A stretch of 17,801 nt of DNA, taken from contig JBBRHF010000077.1 in the NCBI GenBank assembly GCA_038223055.1, positions 1 to 17,801 on the forward strand, written 5' to 3'. This stretch comes from JBBRHF01 sp038223055 (GTDB taxonomy: Bacteria; Actinomycetota; Actinomycetes; JACCUZ01). A model generated the notes under the pieces. It was not told the DNA's origin. It ran no database searches and was given only the letters and a program-made list of their open reading frames with translations. Positions 13,722-17,801 of the stretch are shown piece after piece. The position numbers and the translations under genes were made by a program. Within the stretch, counting starts at the first letter, position 1. Every line of letters starts with the position of its first letter.

Positions 13722-13737
13722 CCGATACAATTATCGG
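13722..13737 (+). promoter_or_regulatory. Palindrome overlapping the -10 box upstream of the acyl-CoA ligase gene
   Basis: ccgata (13722-13727) and tatcgg (13732-13737) form a perfect inverted repeat around caat. TACAAT (13726-13731), a good -10 hexamer on the plus strand, lies inside it, 48 nt before the GTG at 13780. A repressor bound to the palindrome would block the promoter. TetR-type regulators of fatty-acid genes bind such sites, but none is encoded nearby, and the short arms allow chance. Confidence 0.45.
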
Positions 13738-13779
13738 GGGTTGAGACCGATCGATCCATGGCAAGGAGCAAAACCACTA

Positions 13780-15585
13780 GTGAACGAGTACACCTCTCCC
13801 GAATTGGTGCCGCCGCAAACGGCCGGCAACCTGACCGACATCATCGTCACCAACGCGGAGGAGGCGCCGGACAAGGTCGTGTTCAGCCGCCGCATCGAGG
13901 GCGAATGGCGCGACGTCACGTGCCGGCAGTTCCTGGGCGAGGTCCAAGCCGTAGCCAAGGGCCTGGTGGCAGCAGGGATCCAGCCCGGTGACCGGGTCGG
14001 CCTCATGTCCCGGACGCGCTATGAGTGGACGCTGGTCGACTTCGCCATCTGGTTCGCAGGCGCGATCACCGTGCCGATCTATGAGACCTCCTCCGCCGAG
14101 CAAGTGCAGTGGATCCTCAACGACTCCGCCGCGGTCGGCGTGTTCCTCGAGACCGCCAAGCACGTCGAGATCCTGGCCGAGGTGCGTGACTACCTGCCCG
14201 GCCTCGACCTGACCTGGGTGTTCGACGACGGCGCCGTCGACGCGCTGGTCGCCTCCGGCGGCGAGATCACCGACGACGCGATCGAGCAGCGTCGGACCTC
14301 GGCGGCGCCCGGAGACATCGCCACGATCATCTACACGTCAGGCACCACGGGACGCCCGAAGGGTTGTGAGCTCAGCCACAGCAACTTCCTGTTCGAGGTC
14401 GGCAACATCGTCAGCCTCGACGATCCCAGCCGGATGCTGGCGGCGGTGTTCGCCGACGGGGACGCCTCGACCTTGCTGTTCCTCCCGCTGGCACACGTGT
14501 TCGCCCGCTCCATCCAGATCGGCGTCGTCATGGCGCGGGGCCGACTGGCGCACACGGCCGACGTCAAGAACCTGATGGACGACCTCGCGGAGTTCAAGCC
14601 GACGTTCATCCTCTCGGTGCCGCGCGTGTTCGAGAAGATCTACAACTCGGCGGCCCTCCGGGCCGAGGCAGCCGGCAAGGGGAAGATCTTCCAGGCCGCG
14701 GTTGACACCGCGATCGCCTACAGCGAGGCGCTCCAGCAGGGCAGGGTGAGCGTCGGCCTACGGGTCAAACACCGCGTGTTCGACCGGCTGGTCTACGCCA
14801 AGGTGCGTGCCGTCCTGGGCGGGAACATCCAGTGGGTCGTGTCCGGGGGCGCGCCCCTGGGCGAGCGGTTGGGACACTTCTACCGAGGCGTCGGCATGAC
14901 GGTGCTAGAGGGCTATGGCCTAACCGAGACGGCGGCGGGCACGACGCTGAACACGCCCAGCCACCTCAAGATCGGCACAGTGGGTCAGCCGCTGCCCGGC
15001 ACCACGCTGCGCATCGCTGAGGACGGCGAGGTGCTGGTCAAGGGTGGCCAGGTCTTCCTGGGCTATTTCGGCAACGACGCCGCGAGCATAGTGTCCAAGA
15101 CCGGTGGCTGGTTCCACACCGGCGACATCGGCGAGATCGACTCCGACGGCTTCCTGCGCATCACCGGGCGCAAGAAGGAGATCATCGTCACCGCCTCGGG
15201 CAAGAACGTCGCCCCCGCCGTGCTAGAGGACCGGCTGCGCGCCCACCTGCTGGTGAGCCAGTGCATGGTCGTCGGGGACGCTCAGCCCTTCATCGCTTGC
15301 CTGGTCACCCTCGACGAGGAGGCGCTGACCCGCTGGCTCCCCCAGCACGGCAAGGAGCCGATGATCCTGTCGGCCGCCGCCGCCGACGCCGATGTGCTCG
15401 CCGAGGTGCAACGGGCGGTCGATGACGCCAACAAGGCGGTGTCCAGGGCCGAGGCGATCAAGAAGTTCGCGGTGCTCGACGTCGACTTCACCGAGGAGAA
15501 CGGCGCCCTCACCCCCACTCTCAAGCTCAAGCGGGACGTCGTGATGAAGCAGTACGCCGGGGACGTCGACGCGCTGTACTCCTGA
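13780..15585 (+). CDS. Long-chain-fatty-acid--CoA ligase (FadD15-type AMP-forming synthetase)
   Basis: Activates fatty acids to acyl-CoA through an acyl-adenylate, at the cytoplasmic side of the membrane. The 601-residue protein has the usual full length. The ATP-binding loop is IYTSGTTGRPKG (184-195). GYGLTET (378-384) is the adenylate motif, GWFHTGDIG starts at 443 and carries the ribose-binding Asp449, and ITGRKKEIIVTASGKNVAP is the hinge region. LTPTLKLKR near residue 582 holds the catalytic Lys of the C-terminal domain. The N-terminal NLTDIIVTNAEEAPDKVVFSRR and YETSSAEQVQW are typical of the FadD15 group. The start is GTG 13780, with AAGGAG 11 nt upstream; a TTG at 13741 would add 13 residues. 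The stop lies inside the first unit of a 17-bp tandem repeat. Confidence 0.95.
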   Translation: MNEYTSPELVPPQTAGNLTDIIVTNAEEAPDKVVFSRRIEGEWRDVTCRQFLGEVQAVAKGLVAAGIQPGDRVGLMSRTRYEWTLVDFAIWFAGAITVPIYETSSAEQVQWILNDSAAVGVFLETAKHVEILAEVRDYLPGLDLTWVFDDGAVDALVASGGEITDDAIEQRRTSAAPGDIATIIYTSGTTGRPKGCELSHSNFLFEVGNIVSLDDPSRMLAAVFADGDASTLLFLPLAHVFARSIQIGVVMARGRLAHTADVKNLMDDLAEFKPTFILSVPRVFEKIYNSAALRAEAAGKGKIFQAAVDTAIAYSEALQQGRVSVGLRVKHRVFDRLVYAKVRAVLGGNIQWVVSGGAPLGERLGHFYRGVGMTVLEGYGLTETAAGTTLNTPSHLKIGTVGQPLPGTTLRIAEDGEVLVKGGQVFLGYFGNDAASIVSKTGGWFHTGDIGEIDSDGFLRITGRKKEIIVTASGKNVAPAVLEDRLRAHLLVSQCMVVGDAQPFIACLVTLDEEALTRWLPQHGKEPMILSAAAADADVLAEVQRAVDDANKAVSRAEAIKKFAVLDVDFTEENGALTPTLKLKRDVVMKQYAGDVDALYS

Positions 15586-15660
15586 GGGCGCTGTACTCCT
15601 GAGGGCGCTGTACTCCTCGGGGTGCTGGACTCCTCGGGGTGCTGGACTGGTGAGCGTGCT
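15571..15660. repeat. 17-bp tandem repeat starting in the last codons of the acyl-CoA ligase gene
   Basis: gcgctgtactcctgagg occurs exactly at 15571-15587 and 15588-15604. It then occurs in decaying form at 15605-15621, 15622-15638 and 15639-15655, with a fragment after. The first unit encodes ALYS and the stop, so the later copies are repeats of the gene's own end. It fills about half of the 156-nt gap before the next gene. No clear hairpin is formed. Confidence 0.9.
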
Positions 15661-15741
15661 GGTGACCTGACGCCACGATGACGGGCCTGTCGCCTCGATC
15701 CGTTACCGTCGAGTGTCCGGCACGAGCGACGGAGGCCATGC

Positions 15742-17724
15742 GTGGGAACTGCTCGACGGCTGGTGCTGGCAAGTTCGTTGATGCTCTTTCTCGAGCTGGC
15801 CCTGATCCGTTGGCTCGGGGCCAACGTGGTGCACCTGTCCTACTTCACCAACTTCGTGCTGCTCGGTTCGTTCCTCGGCATCGGGTTGGGGTTCCTGCTC
15901 GCGCGGACCCGCCACCGCGCGCTGCCGTGGTCCCCGGTCGTGCTGGCCGCCCTGGTCGCGGTGGTCCTGTTCGCCCCGGTGAAGATCAACCGGTCCAGCG
16001 ACGAGATCATCTACTTCACGGCGACCGACCCCACCGGCCCACCAGCATGGGTGACGCTGCCGCTCATCTTCGCAGCCGTCGCGGCGGTCCTGCTGGGGCC
16101 GGCCGAGGCGGTCGGGAGGTGCTTCGCCCGGCTGGAACCACTGGAGGCCTATCGCCTGGACCTGCTCGGCAGCCTCGCCGGCATCGCGGCGTTCACGGCT
16201 CTGTCCTTCCTGCGGGCACCTTCGTTCGTGTGGGGAACGATCGCCGCCACGGCCTACTTGGTTCTGCTGCGACCGAGGATCCCGTTGCCTGCCTCCGCGG
16301 CCGCCCTCACGATCGTCGGGCTGCTGCTGTTCGAGAGTTCGGGCGCGGGCATCAGCTGGTCGCCCTACTACAAGGTGAAGACCGACCAAATCCCTGGCGC
16401 CAACGCGGCCGACCAGCTGCGGATCTCGGTCAACGGCGTCCCGCACCAGGCGATGCGCTCGGCCGCGCTCCGGCTGCGCGAGGAGCCGCAGTACGGCATC
16501 CCCTACGAGCGGTTCGCCGGCAACCGGCTGCGGCGCGTGCTCATCGTCGGCGCCGGCTCCGGCAGCGACGTCGCAATCGCCCTGTCCAAGGGTGCCCGGC
16601 ACGTCGATGCGGTCGAGATCGACCCGCGGATCCTGCAGATCGGCAAGCAGCGTCACCCCGACCATCCCTATGACGACCCGCGCGTGTCGACTTTCGTCAA
16701 CGATGGGCGGGCTTTCCTCGAACAGTCGCACTCGACGTACGACATGATCCTTTTCGCCCTGCCCGACTCGCTGGTGCTGGTGAGCGGCGCGAGCGCGATC
16801 CGGCTCGAGTCCTACCTATTTACCAAGCAGGCCGTCGCGGCGGCCCGCGACCACCTGGCGCCGGGCGGCAGTTTCGCGATGTACAACTACTACCGCGAGG
16901 ACCGGTTGATCGACCGGCTCGCGGGCACCGTCGCCGACGTCTTCGGCCACGACCCGTGCCTCGACCGGGTCGGCACCGGCGGAGGGCAGGCCGTAGTCGC
17001 CGCCGGATTGACCCCCGCAGACCAGGCGTGCGCGCCGGGGCAGCCACCGCTCACCACTCAGCGCACCGCGCCGGCCACCGACGACCGACCGTTCGTCTAC
17101 TTCTTCGGCTCGACGTTGCCCGCCCTCTACCTGCTCGCGCTCGGCGGCATCCTGCTGGTCAGCCTGGTCTGCGTGCGCGCCCTGGCGGGCCCGTTCCGCA
17201 CCATGGCGCCCTACCGCGACCTTTTCTTCATGGGCGCGGCCTTCCTGTTGCTCGAGACCAAGAACATCACCTCATTCGCACTCCTGTTCGGGACCACGTG
17301 GGTAGTCAATGCGATCGTGTTCGCCGGTGTTCTGGTGGCTGTGCTGCTGGCGGTGGAGACGACTCGGCGGGTCCCCACGCCGACCCTGCCCGTGGTCTAT
17401 GCCGGCATCGCCGGCGCGCTGGCCCTGGCCTATGCCGTGCCGAACTCCGCGCTGCTCGGGCTGCCGCTGGTGGCCCGGCTGATCGCCGCCGTCGCGCTGG
17501 CCTTCGCCCCGATCTACCTCGCCAACGTGGCCTTCGCCAAGCGGTTCGCCACCAGCGAGGACTCCCGCGCGGCGTTCGCGGTCAACATCCTCGGCGCGAT
17601 GGTCGGCGGCTGTCTGGAATACCTCGCGCTGCTCAGCGGCTACCGCTACCTGCTCATCCTGGCCGGCGCGCTCTACCTCTGTGCATTCGTGCTCACCCCC
17701 CGCCGCGTGGGGGTGCCGGTCTGA
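15742..17724 (+). CDS. Multi-TM spermidine-synthase-like (SAM-binding) membrane protein
   Basis: A 660-residue protein from GTG 15742 with GGAGG 6 nt upstream. The N-terminal third (about 1-200) has some six hydrophobic helices. Residues 260-425 form a Rossmann methyltransferase-like domain with VGAGSGSD (269-276), the acidic loop AVEIDP (290-295) and NDGRAF (320-325), as in spermidine synthases. A TDDRPFVYFF segment (446-455) leads to a second hydrophobic block of about seven helices. This arrangement is known in bacterial membrane SpeE-like proteins whose substrate is mostly unknown. The usual polyamine-site Asp-rich motif is not obvious; LPDS (340-343) lies at the equivalent place. Polyamine synthesis is therefore possible but not shown. 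The gene stands alone between a repeat-filled gap and a terminator. Confidence 0.87.
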   Translation: MGTARRLVLASSLMLFLELALIRWLGANVVHLSYFTNFVLLGSFLGIGLGFLLARTRHRALPWSPVVLAALVAVVLFAPVKINRSSDEIIYFTATDPTGPPAWVTLPLIFAAVAAVLLGPAEAVGRCFARLEPLEAYRLDLLGSLAGIAAFTALSFLRAPSFVWGTIAATAYLVLLRPRIPLPASAAALTIVGLLLFESSGAGISWSPYYKVKTDQIPGANAADQLRISVNGVPHQAMRSAALRLREEPQYGIPYERFAGNRLRRVLIVGAGSGSDVAIALSKGARHVDAVEIDPRILQIGKQRHPDHPYDDPRVSTFVNDGRAFLEQSHSTYDMILFALPDSLVLVSGASAIRLESYLFTKQAVAAARDHLAPGGSFAMYNYYREDRLIDRLAGTVADVFGHDPCLDRVGTGGGQAVVAAGLTPADQACAPGQPPLTTQRTAPATDDRPFVYFFGSTLPALYLLALGGILLVSLVCVRALAGPFRTMAPYRDLFFMGAAFLLLETKNITSFALLFGTTWVVNAIVFAGVLVAVLLAVETTRRVPTPTLPVVYAGIAGALALAYAVPNSALLGLPLVARLIAAVALAFAPIYLANVAFAKRFATSEDSRAAFAVNILGAMVGGCLEYLALLSGYRYLLILAGALYLCAFVLTPRRVGVPV

Positions 17725-17749
17725 AATTCGCGGGAAGGCCCGACCTGGC

Positions 17750-17782
17750 GGCTGAGCGGGTGGCGAAACCGCCCCCTCAGCC
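17750..17782 (+). terminator. Hairpin terminator after the spermidine-synthase-like gene
   Basis: ggctgag (17750-17756) pairs with ctcagcc (17776-17782). Inside it gggtgg pairs with ccgccc (one G-T pair) around a cgaaa loop, giving a long GC-rich stem 25 nt after the stop. A following U-tract is absent, as is common in Actinobacteria. Confidence 0.7.
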
Positions 17783-17801
17783 CGCCCGTTACCTCAGCCC
17801 C

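Noticed and set aside
12751..13744. Plus-strand frames opposite the zinc-ribbon gene with PPTRAPPS-type repeats
   Set aside because: The minus strand carries the zinc ribbon and a clean transmembrane helix. The plus-strand frames are reverse readings of the same repeat with no other support.
15703..16731. Open minus-strand frame of 342 codons opposite the spermidine-synthase-like gene
   Set aside because: The opposite strand has SAM-binding motifs and transmembrane helices, whereas this frame is polar and repetitive.

Overview
The window is about 70% G+C, has strong third-position GC bias and GTG starts, and carries several start codons placed 6-7 nt after a TANNNT box (leaderless type). With a class F sortase/DUF4397 pair, a ROK glucokinase, a class II DAHP synthase and a FadD15-type acyl-CoA ligase, this points to the chromosome of a filamentous-type Actinomycete. 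From memory, the order DAHP synthase - phosphofructokinase - glucokinase - acyl-CoA ligase also occurs in Streptomyces. The species cannot be fixed from the sequence. I saw no rRNA, tRNA, CRISPR array, prophage or insertion sequence.

Layout. 1-533 (-): N-terminal part of an L-threonine aldolase cut by the window edge. 599-3739 (-): a three-gene overlapping surface operon, reading a proline-rich single-pass membrane protein, a secreted DUF4397 protein, then a class F sortase. 3899-5227 (-): class II DAHP synthase (shikimate pathway entry). 5274-5358: a nested inverted repeat downstream of 5370-6395 (-), a phosphofructokinase with the residue pair typical of pyrophosphate-dependent enzymes. 6459-7214 (-): PlsC-type acyltransferase, divergent from 7299-8048 (+), an Est30-like carboxylesterase, with an inverted repeat between them. 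8062-10152 (+): a two-TM protein followed by a TIGR00300 (ornithine cyclodeaminase-type) enzyme. These converge on a minus-strand run, listed here by coordinate: EEP phosphoesterase/nuclease (10219-10899), ROK glucokinase (10896-11843), a small Cys-cluster protein (11834-12262), a candidate 40-residue micro-ORF built from a duplicated 19-codon unit (12259-12381), a SRPBCC protein (12378-12815) and a zinc-ribbon membrane protein (12847-13401). Next to the last is a frameshifted remnant of a second SRPBCC gene (about 13441-13655). On the plus strand follow a long-chain acyl-CoA synthetase (13780-15585), a 17-bp tandem repeat starting in its last codons, and a multi-TM spermidine-synthase-like protein (15742-17724) ending in a hairpin terminator.

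How it fits together. The conserved core is central carbon metabolism (glucokinase, phosphofructokinase, DAHP synthase) plus lipid handling (PlsC, esterase, acyl-CoA ligase, SRPBCC lipid-binding-fold proteins). The most unusual item is the micro-ORF at 12259-12381: an identical 47-bp direct repeat with a 57-bp (19-codon) period, keeping one frame open, joined to the genes on each side by ATGA stop/start overlaps. Short tandem repeats at gene ends recur in this window (6496, 8476, 12283, 13041, 15571).
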